A DNA stretch of 64,000 nt, from the NCBI GenBank assembly GCA_019635535.1, contig JAHBZH010000001.1, positions 1,330,995 through 1,394,994 of the forward strand, written 5' to 3'. Positions within the stretch are counted from its first letter, which is position 1, and each line of letters begins with the position of its first letter. Positions 53,113 through 61,789 of the stretch are shown here, in pieces. This DNA comes from Sphingomonas sp. (GTDB lineage: Bacteria > Pseudomonadota > Alphaproteobacteria > Sphingomonadales > Sphingomonadaceae). Below the pieces are notes generated by a model. That model saw only the letters and a list, made by a program, of their open reading frames with translations, was not told the origin of the DNA and ran no database searches. The translations under genes and the position numbers were made by a program.

Positions 53113-55761
53113 CTAGAAGCCGACGACCAGGGTGCCCATGATCGCGCGCGGCGCGCCGATCTGGGAGAAGGGCACGGCCGTATCGAGCAGGTTGGCGCCG
53201 AAGCCGCCGACATAGAGCTCGTCGAACACGTTGCTGATGTTGAGCTGGAAATAGGTGTCGTCGTTGAGACCGGCCCAGCCGAGCGGTACGCGCACGTCGA
53301 GATCGACGATGTTGTAGGCCGGCGTGCGCGTCGGATAGACGATCGTGGTCGTGCCGTTGCAGTCGATCGAGTTCACGAACGAAACGCTGCACTGGCGGAT
53401 CGGCTGGTTGACGTCGTTCACGTAACGGCCGCCGGTGCGCTTGAACTGAACGCCGACCTCGACCGGACCGAGCGTGCCCTGGATACGGCCGCCGAAGGTG
53501 TAGACCGGCGCGCCGCCTTCACGCTGTCCCGATGTGAGCGCGAAGATCGGCGAGCCCGCGCTGCCCGACGGGCAGCTCGCGCTGACCGTCGCCGAGCAGA
53601 CGCCGACCTGGACGTCGTCCTTGATGTCCGACCACAGATAGGAGCCGAAGACGTAGACCTGCAGCTGCGGCAGCGCCTGCCACATCACATAGGCATCGAG
53701 ACCGTATTTATCGACGGTGCCGAGGTTGCGGTAGACGTTGCGATCGAGCTCCGGATCGTAGGTCGTCGCCAGGCGATCCTGGAAGCGGGTGAACCAGAAC
53801 GAGCCCTGGGCGACGATGTTGCCCGAACGATAGCGAAGGCCGACGTCGAAATTGTCGGTCGTCTCCGGCCGGGGCTGCGCTTCCGGCGTGTTCGCCGGGA
53901 AGAAGAAGCTGTTGTAGAGATTGTCCGTGCCCGGCACCTGCAGGCCGCGCGAATAGTTCGCGAAGATGTTCGCGCGCGGCATGAACTCGTAGGTGAAGCC
54001 GATATTCGGCAGGATTTCGTCATATTTCAGCACGCGACGCTGCGGGCCCTGCACCGGCTGGATGCCGCCCGCGCCGGTGTTCACGGTCGGGTTGTTGGCC
54101 AGCCAGGCCTGCAGGCCGGCCGTGTTGGTGCCGAAACATTCGACGAAGCCGGTCACGCTCGACGTGGCGCAGAAATTGTTCAGGTCGCGCTCGAAGAAGG
54201 GCGCGCGCAGGCCGGCATTGACCACCAGGCGCCCGTCCGCGAATTCGCCGCGATATTCGCCGGCAATCTGATGCAGGGTCGCGAAGGACAGGCGATCGCG
54301 CTTCTGCAGGATGTTCCCGCCGCCATCGGCCAGGGGGTTGTTGACCGGGAAATAGGGGCCGACGCCATTGATGTTGAGCAGGCCGACCTCGCCGGTCTGG
54401 CGATGGCGGGCGCGATCGTAGCTGTAGGCGATGCGGACCGTGTGATCGTCGCTGATGTTCCAGCGCAGGCCGGCGATGACGCCGTAACGATTGGTCTGCG
54501 TCTGGCTGGGCGCGAGCACGCGCACGGTGTCGAGCAGATCGCCGTCGCCGTTGAGATCGCGGCCGAAATAGGGCGCGCCGCCGATATAGCCGGTCTGACA
54601 GCTGGTGTTCACCGCGCCAGGGTTCAGCACGCAGAAGTTCGGCGTCGCGGTGCCGCCGGCCGGATTGACGTCGCGGAAGCCTTCCTGGCCGACGACGGTG
54701 CCACCGCCATTGGCCTTCACATACTGGAAGCTCGGATCGACGGTCAGGACAAGGCCGTCGGCCAGCGTGAAGCGCGAATTGATGCGGATGTTGCCGGTGT
54801 TGGACGGGTTCCAGCGCTCGTCGAAGGTCGAACCGCAGCTGTTGGCCACGTCCTGGATACCCTGGCGCGCGACCTGGTTGGTCGTGCAGGCCGCGACGTT
54901 ATAGAAACGCTCGTCCTCGGTGATCGGGAAACGCCGCGGCGGCGAGCCGGGATTGCCGATCGCGCCGTCGATGCGCAGCGGCACCGAGCCGAAGAAATTG
55001 TTGCGGTTCTGATTGTAGTGCGCGGCGATCGAGACGAAGTCGCCGTTCGAGCCGATCGGCTGGTAGACGCGCGCGTTGTACTGCTGCTTATAGATCTGAC
55101 CGAAGCCGTTATAGACATTGTCGTTCATCGCCATGCTGGCGGAGAAGAAGGCGCGGGTGTCGAGGGGACCGAACCGGCCCGTGTCGATCACGCCGAAGGT
55201 GCGGAAGAAGCCATATTCGCCCACCGAGCCCTGGATGCGGACGCGGAAATCCTCGAACGGCAGGCGGGTACGATAGTTGACGGTCGAGCCGGTCGCGGCC
55301 GCCGTCGGGCTGTCCACGTCGGTCGAACCGAGGCTGACATTGACCTGGGTGATCAGCTCCGGATCGAGCTGCTGGTTCGAATAGAGCGCGTAATTGCCCG
55401 AGTCGTTCAGCGGCACGCCGTCGAACGTCTGGCTGATGCGCGTCGAATCGAAGCCGCGGATGTTGAGCGTGCCGCCGGCGGAGCCGTAGGGATCGTTGTT
55501 CTGGAAGCTGACGCCGGGCAGCGCATTGATCACGTCGTTGATGGTCTGGCCGGGCGCCTGGCGCTGGATGAATTCGGAGCCCAATGCGGCGCGCGAGCGC
55601 GAGGTCGCAGGCGCCTCGACGCCGCCGACATCGGAAGAGCGCGTGCCGGTGATGACGATCGCGCCTTCGTCTTCGAAGTCCACCGTTCCCGTGGATTGAG
55701 CCCATGCGGCGCCGGGCATTGCGATAAACGTGGTCGCACAGAGTAGAGCAAATTTTTTCAT
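53113..55761 (-). CDS. TonB-dependent outer-membrane receptor
   Basis: 882 residues. After a signal peptide (MKKFALLCATTFIAMPGAAWA) comes the TonB box-like EGAIVITGTRSSD, then the plug (INDVINALPGVSF, GGTLNIRGFDSTRISQTFDGVPLND) and a long beta-barrel. The C-terminal strand ends in Phe (RAIMGTLVVGF). It probably imports an iron chelate or other scarce nutrient; no ligand can be deduced. The ATG at 55761 opens the signal peptide. No TonB, sigma or anti-sigma gene is adjacent. Confidence 0.94.
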   Translation of the reverse strand: MKKFALLCATTFIAMPGAAWAQSTGTVDFEDEGAIVITGTRSSDVGGVEAPATSRSRAALGSEFIQRQAPGQTINDVINALPGVSFQNNDPYGSAGGTLNIRGFDSTRISQTFDGVPLNDSGNYALYSNQQLDPELITQVNVSLGSTDVDSPTAAATGSTVNYRTRLPFEDFRVRIQGSVGEYGFFRTFGVIDTGRFGPLDTRAFFSASMAMNDNVYNGFGQIYKQQYNARVYQPIGSNGDFVSIAAHYNQNRNNFFGSVPLRIDGAIGNPGSPPRRFPITEDERFYNVAACTTNQVARQGIQDVANSCGSTFDERWNPSNTGNIRINSRFTLADGLVLTVDPSFQYVKANGGGTVVGQEGFRDVNPAGGTATPNFCVLNPGAVNTSCQTGYIGGAPYFGRDLNGDGDLLDTVRVLAPSQTQTNRYGVIAGLRWNISDDHTVRIAYSYDRARHRQTGEVGLLNINGVGPYFPVNNPLADGGGNILQKRDRLSFATLHQIAGEYRGEFADGRLVVNAGLRAPFFERDLNNFCATSSVTGFVECFGTNTAGLQAWLANNPTVNTGAGGIQPVQGPQRRVLKYDEILPNIGFTYEFMPRANIFANYSRGLQVPGTDNLYNSFFFPANTPEAQPRPETTDNFDVGLRYRSGNIVAQGSFWFTRFQDRLATTYDPELDRNVYRNLGTVDKYGLDAYVMWQALPQLQVYVFGSYLWSDIKDDVQVGVCSATVSASCPSGSAGSPIFALTSGQREGGAPVYTFGGRIQGTLGPVEVGVQFKRTGGRYVNDVNQPIRQCSVSFVNSIDCNGTTTIVYPTRTPAYNIVDLDVRVPLGWAGLNDDTYFQLNISNVFDELYVGGFGANLLDTAVPFSQIGAPRAIMGTLVVGF

Positions 55762-55906
55762 GATGTGATTCCCCCAGCGCCGATATTGGCCTGTTGCGGG
55801 CGCCTTTAACAATAGCTTTTTTACGGTTCAAAGACTCATGCCGCGATGCAGCAAGAATCTCCAAGGTGTGGCATTTGCGCCGCGCATTTGCAGCCCCCTT
55901 GCCGGA

Positions 55907-57364
55907 TCAACGGAAGGGCGGTTCGTCGAATGCGCGCAATTTGCGCGAGTGGAGCGTGGCGCCGTCGCGCTTCAGGATGCGCAGCGTCTCAATGCCGATT
56001 CTGAGGTGCTGGCTGATCGCCCGCTCATAGAACGCATTGGCCTGGCCGGGCAGCTTGATCTCGCCGTGCAGCGGCTTGTCCGAAACGCACAACAAGGTGC
56101 CGTAGGGGACGCGAAAACGATAGCCCTGTGCCGCCACCGTCGCGGATTCCATGTCGATCGCCACCGCGCGCGACTGGTTGAAGCGCCTTGCCGAAAGCGT
56201 GAAGCGCAATTCCCAGTTGCGGTCGTCGGTGGTGACGACAGTGCCGGTGCGCAGGCGCCGCCGCAGCTCCTGTGGCGTCTCGCCGGTCACTTCTACCGCA
56301 GCCGCCGACAGCGCCTGCTGCACCTCGGCGATGGCCGGGACCGGCACTTCGATCGGCAGCACGTCGTCCATGACATGATCGTCACGCAGATAGGCGTGGG
56401 CCAGCACATAATCGCCGATCGACTGGCTAGGCCTGAGTCCCCCGCAATGGCCGATCATCAGCCACACTTCCGGCCGCATCACCGCGAGATGATCGCAGAT
56501 CGTCTTGGCGTTGGACGGGCCGACGCCGATATTGACGAGCGTGATACCGCCGCCATTGGGCGCGATCAGGTGATAGGCCGGCATCTGGTGGCGCCGCCAG
56601 CCGCCCTCGGCGACCTGGGCCACCGCGTCCGGCATGTCCCTGGTGACGAACACGCCGCCCGCCGCCGATAGCGCCTCATAGGGGCTGTCCGGCTGTTTCA
56701 ACTCGTCGACCGCCCAGCGGACAAATTCGTCGACATAGCGGACATAGTTGGTGAACAGCAGGTAGCGCTGCGTGTGCTCCGGCGGCGTGCCGGTATAGTG
56801 CTTCAGGCGTGCGAGGCTGAAATCGACGCGCGGCGCATCGAACAGCGACAGCGGGCGCGCGCCGCCCGGCCCCTCGACCCACTCGCCGTCGGCCAGTTCG
56901 TCGCCGATATGGGAGAGCTCAGTGGTTGGGAACCACAAGGCCAGATCTGCCGCCCGTGCGCCGTCGAGACGCAGATCATCGGTGCCGTCGAGGACGTAGG
57001 GATAAGGGATCTCGCTCACCGAGCGACCAACCGAAATGTCGATGTCATGGTCCGCGATCAGATAGCCGAGCTGCTCGGCCAGATATTTGCGGAACAGCCA
57101 GGGCCGCGTCACGCTGGTTGCATATTCGCCCGGCTGGTTGAGCCGGCCGAAAGCACGTGGCGGGAAATCGATCGTCCCGCCCTGGCGATGGACGATACGC
57201 AGCTCGGGATAGGCGAAAATCCCGTCCGCGCGCGCCGCCGGGTCGGGGCGCTCGCCCGACGTCAGGTAACGAGCCAGCGCACCGCGCAGGCTGGCGACCG
57301 ATTCGTCGTAGATGGCGCAAAGCCCGTCGATCAGGCCCGGAATGTCGTCGATGCTGGTGGGCAA
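55907..57364 (-). CDS. amn: AMP nucleosidase
   Basis: 485 residues, matching the usual length. It hydrolyses AMP to adenine and ribose 5-phosphate. The N-terminal AMP_N domain covers about residues 10-180, and a PNP/UDP phosphorylase-like domain follows with NIGVGPSNAKTICDHLAVMRPEVWLMIGHCGGL and AIDMESATVAAQGYRFRVPYG. I choose a TTG start at 57364 because gggag lies about 10 bases upstream and the family begins near here; another TTG at 57418 is possible. It stands alone between the receptor and the small gene at 57505. Confidence 0.94.
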   Translation of the reverse strand: MPTSIDDIPGLIDGLCAIYDESVASLRGALARYLTSGERPDPAARADGIFAYPELRIVHRQGGTIDFPPRAFGRLNQPGEYATSVTRPWLFRKYLAEQLGYLIADHDIDISVGRSVSEIPYPYVLDGTDDLRLDGARAADLALWFPTTELSHIGDELADGEWVEGPGGARPLSLFDAPRVDFSLARLKHYTGTPPEHTQRYLLFTNYVRYVDEFVRWAVDELKQPDSPYEALSAAGGVFVTRDMPDAVAQVAEGGWRRHQMPAYHLIAPNGGGITLVNIGVGPSNAKTICDHLAVMRPEVWLMIGHCGGLRPSQSIGDYVLAHAYLRDDHVMDDVLPIEVPVPAIAEVQQALSAAAVEVTGETPQELRRRLRTGTVVTTDDRNWELRFTLSARRFNQSRAVAIDMESATVAAQGYRFRVPYGTLLCVSDKPLHGEIKLPGQANAFYERAISQHLRIGIETLRILKRDGATLHSRKLRAFDEPPFR

Positions 57365-57504
57365 GCCCCATATCTCCCTGTTTCGCTCCCAATTCGGCGC
57401 GGCGCGCGCGCATGTCAAATCGCGCGGCGCGGCGTGTAAAAAATTTGATCTAGGTGAGAAAGGAAAGTGGTTAACGCGAGACTAAGCCAGGGGAGGGCCT
57501 GAGC

Positions 57505-57690
57505 TTGCGCAGATATCGCTACCGTACCGCCGCTTTGACCGGACCTTGGCGTGAGTCGCCGGACCTCGCCCTGCGCGACGCTGCCCGCGCGCGCCAGGCC
57601 CGGATCGAGGAGGGGTCGCCGCCCCGGGTGGAATGGACCGTTCCGGGCCGGATCGAGGAAGGCCGGGACGAGAGCGCCTCAGCGCGCTGA
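57505..57690 (+). CDS. Small basic protein of unknown function
   Basis: 61 residues starting at TTG behind a strong ggggaggg. RRYRYRTAALTGPWRESPDLALRDAARA leads, and WTVPGRIEEG follows; this looks like a small sphingomonad family rather than random reading, and codon positions favour G/C at the third base. No function known. The last 12 bases overlap the convergent beta-lactamase gene. Confidence 0.55.
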   Translation: MRRYRYRTAALTGPWRESPDLALRDAARARQARIEEGSPPRVEWTVPGRIEEGRDESASAR

Positions 57691-58599
57691 CCCGTCCGCC
57701 TCGGCGGCAAGTCGCGCCTCCAGCCGGGCTTCGAACGCGTCGGCATAAGCGCGGCAGGCGACGGGATCGACATAGGGGTTTGGCGTTCGTCTCTCGCGCA
57801 GGCGCGCCAGCTTCTCTTCGCCGTCGGATTGGCCCGGATGTGCAGTCAGCAGGATATCGCACGGCACGGTCCGCAATCGCTGGAAGGTGGTGCGAAAGGC
57901 AGTCAGCGCCGCCGCATTGCGGGATTCGGAGAAATCATAGCCATCGGCCGCCAGCGGATTGAGGCTGGCGCCGAAAACGATATCGAGACAGACATCGCCC
58001 TCGCAGGAACGCCAGGACCAGCTCATGCTGCCCGGCGTGTGGCCGGGCGTGGCGCGCGCGACGATCTCGACATCGCCCAGCCGCAGCGTCTCGCCGTCGG
58101 CGAGCGCGCGCAGCCGCTGGACCGGCGGGAAGTCCACCAGCCAGGCCGCCTGCGGATCGTCCGGCCCGCTGCGGCCCCGGCGCAACACTTCTGCGGCCGC
58201 CATGCTCGCCACCACCGTGGCACCGCTGTCGCGCGCCAGTGCGGCGATGCCGCCGGCATGATCGAGATGCGGCTCGGTGCTGAGGATGTAGCGTATGTCT
58301 TCCGGGCGAAAGCCGAGCCGGCGGATATTGGCCTGGATCTCGCGCACCGCCTGCGGCACCGCGCCGTCGATCAGGATCAGGCCGTCGCCGCTGTCGATCA
58401 GCGCGATGTTGAGCCCCGCGAAGCCGACCAGATAGGTGTTGCCGTGGATGCGGATCGGTTCCTCCGGTCCGACCAGCCAGCGGGCCGCAGATTCGGGTGC
58501 GATCGGGCGGAGGAGCGGATCGTCGGCATCCGGCGCCTGTGCTGCGACGCTGGTGAAACTCGCCACACCGCATAACGCCAAGCCCGCAATCCACTTCAT
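57679..58599 (-). CDS. Subclass B3 metallo-beta-lactamase, EHH-type active-site variant
   Basis: 306 residues with a signal peptide (MKWIAGLALCGVASFTSVAA). The B3 fold is shown by LIDSGDGLILIDGA and IRYILSTEPHLDHAGG. Zinc ligands: Glu109, His111, Asp113 and His114 in E-P-H-L-D-H, then His187 (ATPGHTPGS) and His254 (LTAHPGQS). The first ligand is Glu where most B3 enzymes have His, as in the B3-E variants reported from sphingomonads and erythrobacters. It should hydrolyse beta-lactams in the periplasm, though the variant may alter the spectrum. Divergent from an ampR-like gene, which suggests inducible expression. Confidence 0.9.
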   Translation of the reverse strand: MKWIAGLALCGVASFTSVAAQAPDADDPLLRPIAPESAARWLVGPEEPIRIHGNTYLVGFAGLNIALIDSGDGLILIDGAVPQAVREIQANIRRLGFRPEDIRYILSTEPHLDHAGGIAALARDSGATVVASMAAAEVLRRGRSGPDDPQAAWLVDFPPVQRLRALADGETLRLGDVEIVARATPGHTPGSMSWSWRSCEGDVCLDIVFGASLNPLAADGYDFSESRNAAALTAFRTTFQRLRTVPCDILLTAHPGQSDGEEKLARLRERRTPNPYVDPVACRAYADAFEARLEARLAAEADGSAR

Positions 58600-58681
58600 C
58601 GCCTATTCTCCTCGTCCCGGTTGATGCGGAAAGACTGGTCTTGGAGGCGTCGGCGCGCAAAGCATCATATCTCGACAGGGG

Positions 58682-58698
58682 CATGAAATTGATTCATG
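58682..58698. promoter_or_regulatory. Candidate AmpR operator
   Basis: CATGAA-ATTGA-TTCATG is a perfect 6-5-6 palindrome and contains a T-N11-A LysR box. It lies in the 106-base gap between the beta-lactamase start (58599) and ampR (58706), 7 bases from the ampR ATG and 83 from the lactamase ATG. Confidence 0.55.
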
Positions 58699-58705
58699 TT
58701 TGGGC

Positions 58706-59584
58706 ATGGACCGTGCCCAGCTGCCGCTCAACGCACTGCGCGCCTTCGAGGCGGCGGCGAGGCATCTCAACTTCACCCGAGCGGCGGACGAATTGTGTGT
58801 GAGCCAGGGTGCGGTGAGCCACCAGGTCGCGCGGCTGGAGACGCGGCTCGGCGTGGCCCTGTTTCGTCGCCTGCCGCGCGGCCTGGCGCTGACCGACGAA
58901 GGGCAGGCGCTTGTACCCGTTCTGGCTGATGCCTTCGACCGAATGGGGGCGACGCTGGAGCGTTATGCCGACGGACGGCTGCGCGAGGTATTGACGCTCG
59001 GCGTGGTCGGCACGTTCGCGACCGGATGGCTGCTTCCCCGGTTGGCGGAGTTCGAGCGCGCGTTGCCGCATGTCGACCTGCGCGTGATGACCAACAACAA
59101 TCGCGTGGACTTGGCTGGCGAAGGGCTGGACCTTGCCATACGCTACGGCGACGGAGCGTGGCACGGTACCCATGCCGAGCCGTTGATGGATGCGCCGCTG
59201 ACGCCGCTCTGCGCCCCTGTCGTCGCCGAACGGTTGCGCGAGGCCGGTGCGCTGGCGCGGGAAGCCCTGCTCCGCTCCTATCGCGCCGACGAATGGCCGC
59301 GATGGTTCGATGCCGCCGGCCTGCCGTGCCCGAAGCTGTCCGGGCCGGTGTTCGACAGCTCGGCGCTGATGGCGGCGGCAGCGATCTCAGGCCACGGCGT
59401 TGCGCTCGCGCCGCCGGCCATGCTCTCGCGCGAATTGGCGGCCGAACGCCTGGTACGCCCGTTTGACATCGTGGTGACTCTCGGCGGTTACTGGCTTACC
59501 CGCCTCAAGTCACGGGCGGAAAGCGCAGCCATGCACGCCTTCCGGGACTGGCTGAAGCAACAGATCGCAATGATGCAAGGCTGA
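58706..59584 (+). CDS. ampR: AmpR-like LysR-family regulator
   Basis: 292 residues. The helix-turn-helix segment LPLNALRAFEAAARHLNFTRAADELCVSQGAVSHQV and the following LFRRLPRGLALTDEG are characteristic of AmpR/GcvA-type LysR proteins. The effector domain starts with LTLGVVGTFATGWLLPRLAEF and has the AmpR-like NNRVDLAGEGLDLAIRYGDGAWHG. AmpR senses muropeptides and activates beta-lactamase genes. The ATG at 58706 gives the family start; a TTG at 58700 adds two residues. Divergent pairing with the lactamase is the classic bla-ampR layout. Confidence 0.9.
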   Translation: MDRAQLPLNALRAFEAAARHLNFTRAADELCVSQGAVSHQVARLETRLGVALFRRLPRGLALTDEGQALVPVLADAFDRMGATLERYADGRLREVLTLGVVGTFATGWLLPRLAEFERALPHVDLRVMTNNNRVDLAGEGLDLAIRYGDGAWHGTHAEPLMDAPLTPLCAPVVAERLREAGALAREALLRSYRADEWPRWFDAAGLPCPKLSGPVFDSSALMAAAAISGHGVALAPPAMLSRELAAERLVRPFDIVVTLGGYWLTRLKSRAESAAMHAFRDWLKQQIAMMQG

Positions 59585-59685
59585 TCCCTTGCGCTCCCGC
59601 AAAGACCGCGCCCCGATCTTTACCGAAAATTCAACAAAGGCCCGCATCATCGGACGCTGTTGATTATCGGTTTAGGGGAACCGCG

Positions 59686-60288
59686 ATGACGCCCATCCGG
59701 GACGCGGACGCAAGCACGAAGGCGGATGCCGCTCTGATCGAAACGCTCGAGGACGGATCAGCCAGGCTGCGTGCCGCGGCGCGCGAGATCGAACATGCGC
59801 TGGCCGCGATCGACACCGCCATCGCCCTGGCCCGCCAAGCCTCGCTGCCCGCGCCGGACCGCGCGCTGGCGAGCCTGCTCGACGCGCAGCATGATCGGCT
59901 GGCGCGCACCTTGCTGCGCGCGCTGGGCAAGGATGAGGGTGCTTCTGAAGCCGCTCCCGCCGGCGCCTATCCCTTTCGCATGGACCCGGAGCAGCGCCTG
60001 GCACGGATCGGGCGGCGGCGCATCCCGCTGACCGAAAGTGAATATAAGGTGCTGGAACTGTTGTGGGAGCAGATGCCCTCGCCGGTCTCGCGTCTGACGA
60101 TCGGCGATCGGCTCTATGCCGACCGCGAAGGTGTCAGCGAGGCCGTGATCGACATGTTCATCTTCAAGATCCGCTCCAAGCTGCGCAACGCCGGCTGCGC
60201 CGACGCCGCAATCAAGGCGATCCGCGGCAAGGGCTGGGTGCTGGACCTCGGCGACGGCGCGATGGAAGGCGATGCGGGAGAGGGATAA
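59686..60288 (+). CDS. Winged-helix DNA-binding protein (OmpR/PhoB C-terminal type) without receiver domain
   Basis: 200 residues. The C-terminal 90 residues form a Trans_reg_C winged helix: IPLTESEYKVLELLWEQMPSPVSRLTIGDRLYAD and VIDMFIFKIRSKLRNAG, then IRGKGWVLDL. In place of a receiver the N-terminal 90 residues are an Ala/Leu-rich helical region (ARLRAAAREIEHALAAIDTAIA), so phosphorylation control is unlikely. Target genes unknown. The ATG follows taggggaaccgcg. Confidence 0.82.
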   Translation: MTPIRDADASTKADAALIETLEDGSARLRAAAREIEHALAAIDTAIALARQASLPAPDRALASLLDAQHDRLARTLLRALGKDEGASEAAPAGAYPFRMDPEQRLARIGRRRIPLTESEYKVLELLWEQMPSPVSRLTIGDRLYADREGVSEAVIDMFIFKIRSKLRNAGCADAAIKAIRGKGWVLDLGDGAMEGDAGEG

Positions 60289-60355
60289 AGTCCGCATCCC
60301 ATACACTTAGCCGTCACCCGACGGCGCGGCGGAAATTGTCATATCGAGAAATCGC

Positions 60356-60431
60356 TGGTGACCCCTACGGGACTCGAACCCGTGTTTTCGCCGTGAGAGG
60401 GCGACGTCCTAGACCGCTAGACGAAGGGGCC
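60356..60431 (-). tRNA. tRNA-Glu (anticodon CTC)
   Basis: 76 bases on the minus strand including an encoded CCA. It folds into a full cloverleaf: acceptor GGCCCCT/AGGGGTC, anticodon loop CTCTCAC with anticodon CTC, and T-loop GGTTCGAGTCC. Reads GAG. Confidence 0.96.
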
Positions 60432-60517
60432 GTGCGCATGCGCTTTGCGGATGCGCGCATATGGGTGCGCGCGGTCCGCTGTCAAGCGAGTGTCGCGCGC
60501 GCCTCGCGGATCGCGGC

Positions 60518-60796
60518 TCAGTTTGCGGGCTTGTCTCCGGCGGCGGCTCCGTCGGAGGGCGGCGTGCCGCCGTCACCGGCCGGCATGTCGACCGGTGCAG
60601 CGCCGGCATCGGAGGGCTTGTCGCCCATCGCCTCGGCGGCATTGTCGGTGGCCGTTGCGAGATTCTCGGTCGCGGCGGCGGCATTTTCGGTCGCGGCGGC
60701 GAGATTGTCGGCGCTGTTGTCGGCCGCTTCCTGGCTGGTGCAGGCGGCGAGGGCGAGGGCGGCTGTGCCGGTGAAAGCGATGATCAGGCGATTCAT
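60518..60796 (-). CDS. Small Ala/Asn-repeat lipoprotein
   Basis: 92 residues. The signal MNRLIIAFTGTAALALAAC has a lipobox LAAC. The mature protein repeats a 7-residue pattern around NLAAATEN-AAAATENLATATDNAAEAM, predicting a long amphipathic helix, then ends in a Gly/Asp/Pro-rich tail. It resembles small structural outer-membrane lipoproteins, but no specific family is recognised. Upstream of the tRNA-Glu gene on the same strand. Confidence 0.75.
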   Translation of the reverse strand: MNRLIIAFTGTAALALAACTSQEAADNSADNLAAATENAAAATENLATATDNAAEAMGDKPSDAGAAPVDMPAGDGGTPPSDGAAAGDKPAN

Positions 60797-61027
60797 TGTC
60801 GATCCCATTCATTGAGAAAGAGGATGCGTATTTAGCGCGAGCACGGGGCGGAAGGAAGAGGATGACGCCGCGTCGGGCTATAGCGGCTTTATCGCCAGCC
60901 TAAGCTGTGCTTAGATGCAGCACTTCATCGGCCCGGGGGTTCTTTTGATGAGAAAGCCGATCCATCGCCGCACATGTACGGGCGTGCCCGCGCGTCCGGC
61001 GCGGGCCTCCGGCAGCTGATCGGCACC

Positions 61028-61789
61028 ATGGAGATCGTCCCCTTCCGCATCGAAAGCGGCGCACGCACACATGAAGGGCGCGTGCGCGATCATAACGAGG
61101 ACAGCTTCTACGCCGCCGAGACCAACGGGCTATGGGCGGTGGCCGACGGCATGGGTGGGCATGAAGGCGGCGAATGGGCTTCCGCCAAGATCGTCGAGAA
61201 ACTGGGCGAGATCGAGCCGGCCGAGGATTTCGACGCGGCCTGCGACGCGATCGAGGCGGCGATCCACAAGGCCAACCGGGCGATCCTGATCGAAGCGGGC
61301 AAGCGGCAGCGCCAGATGGGCTCGACGGTCGTGACATTGCTCATCCACGGCGGGCGCTACGCGATCCAGTGGGTCGGCGACAGCCGCGCCTATGTCCTGC
61401 GCGACGGCGAGCTGATCCAGCTCAGCCGCGATCACACCCAGGTCCAGGAAATGGTCGATCGCGGCATCATGCGGCCCGAGGAGGCGGTCGGCCATCCGAT
61501 GGGCCACATATTGTCGCGCGCGGTCGGCGTGCGCGACGAGATGCAGGTGGACCGGGTGACCGGCGAGGTCGTGCCCGGCGACGCCTTCCTTCTGTGCAGC
61601 GACGGGCTGCACGGCTATGTCGAGGAAACCGATATCGGCCGTCTCCTCACCCGCGGCTCGCCCGACCGCGCGACCAGCGAGCTGGTTGAGTTGACACTCG
61701 CCAATGGCGCGCCGGACAATGTCACGGTGATCGCGATCTGGGCCAATGAGCCCACCCTCCTCTCCTTTCCGGAACCGGTGAAATCATGA
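61028..61789 (+). CDS. PP2C-family serine/threonine phosphatase
   Basis: 253 residues. Motifs GRVRDHNEDSFYA, LWAVADGMGGHEGGEWAS, QMGSTVVTLLI, WVGDSRAYVLRDGELIQLSRDHTQVQEMV and LLCSDGLHGYVEETDI are the metal-binding and catalytic residues of PP2C/Stp enzymes. It probably dephosphorylates the kinase encoded next, which it overlaps by 4 bases (ATGA). The ATG at 61028 lacks a strong ribosome binding site. Confidence 0.93.
   Translation: MEIVPFRIESGARTHEGRVRDHNEDSFYAAETNGLWAVADGMGGHEGGEWASAKIVEKLGEIEPAEDFDAACDAIEAAIHKANRAILIEAGKRQRQMGSTVVTLLIHGGRYAIQWVGDSRAYVLRDGELIQLSRDHTQVQEMVDRGIMRPEEAVGHPMGHILSRAVGVRDEMQVDRVTGEVVPGDAFLLCSDGLHGYVEETDIGRLLTRGSPDRATSELVELTLANGAPDNVTVIAIWANEPTLLSFPEPVKS

Noticed and set aside
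53026..55746. A 906-codon plus-strand frame opposite the TonB receptor gene
   Set aside because: Composition is Arg/Ala/Asp-rich without a recognisable domain; the receptor on the minus strand has signal peptide, plug and C-terminal Phe.
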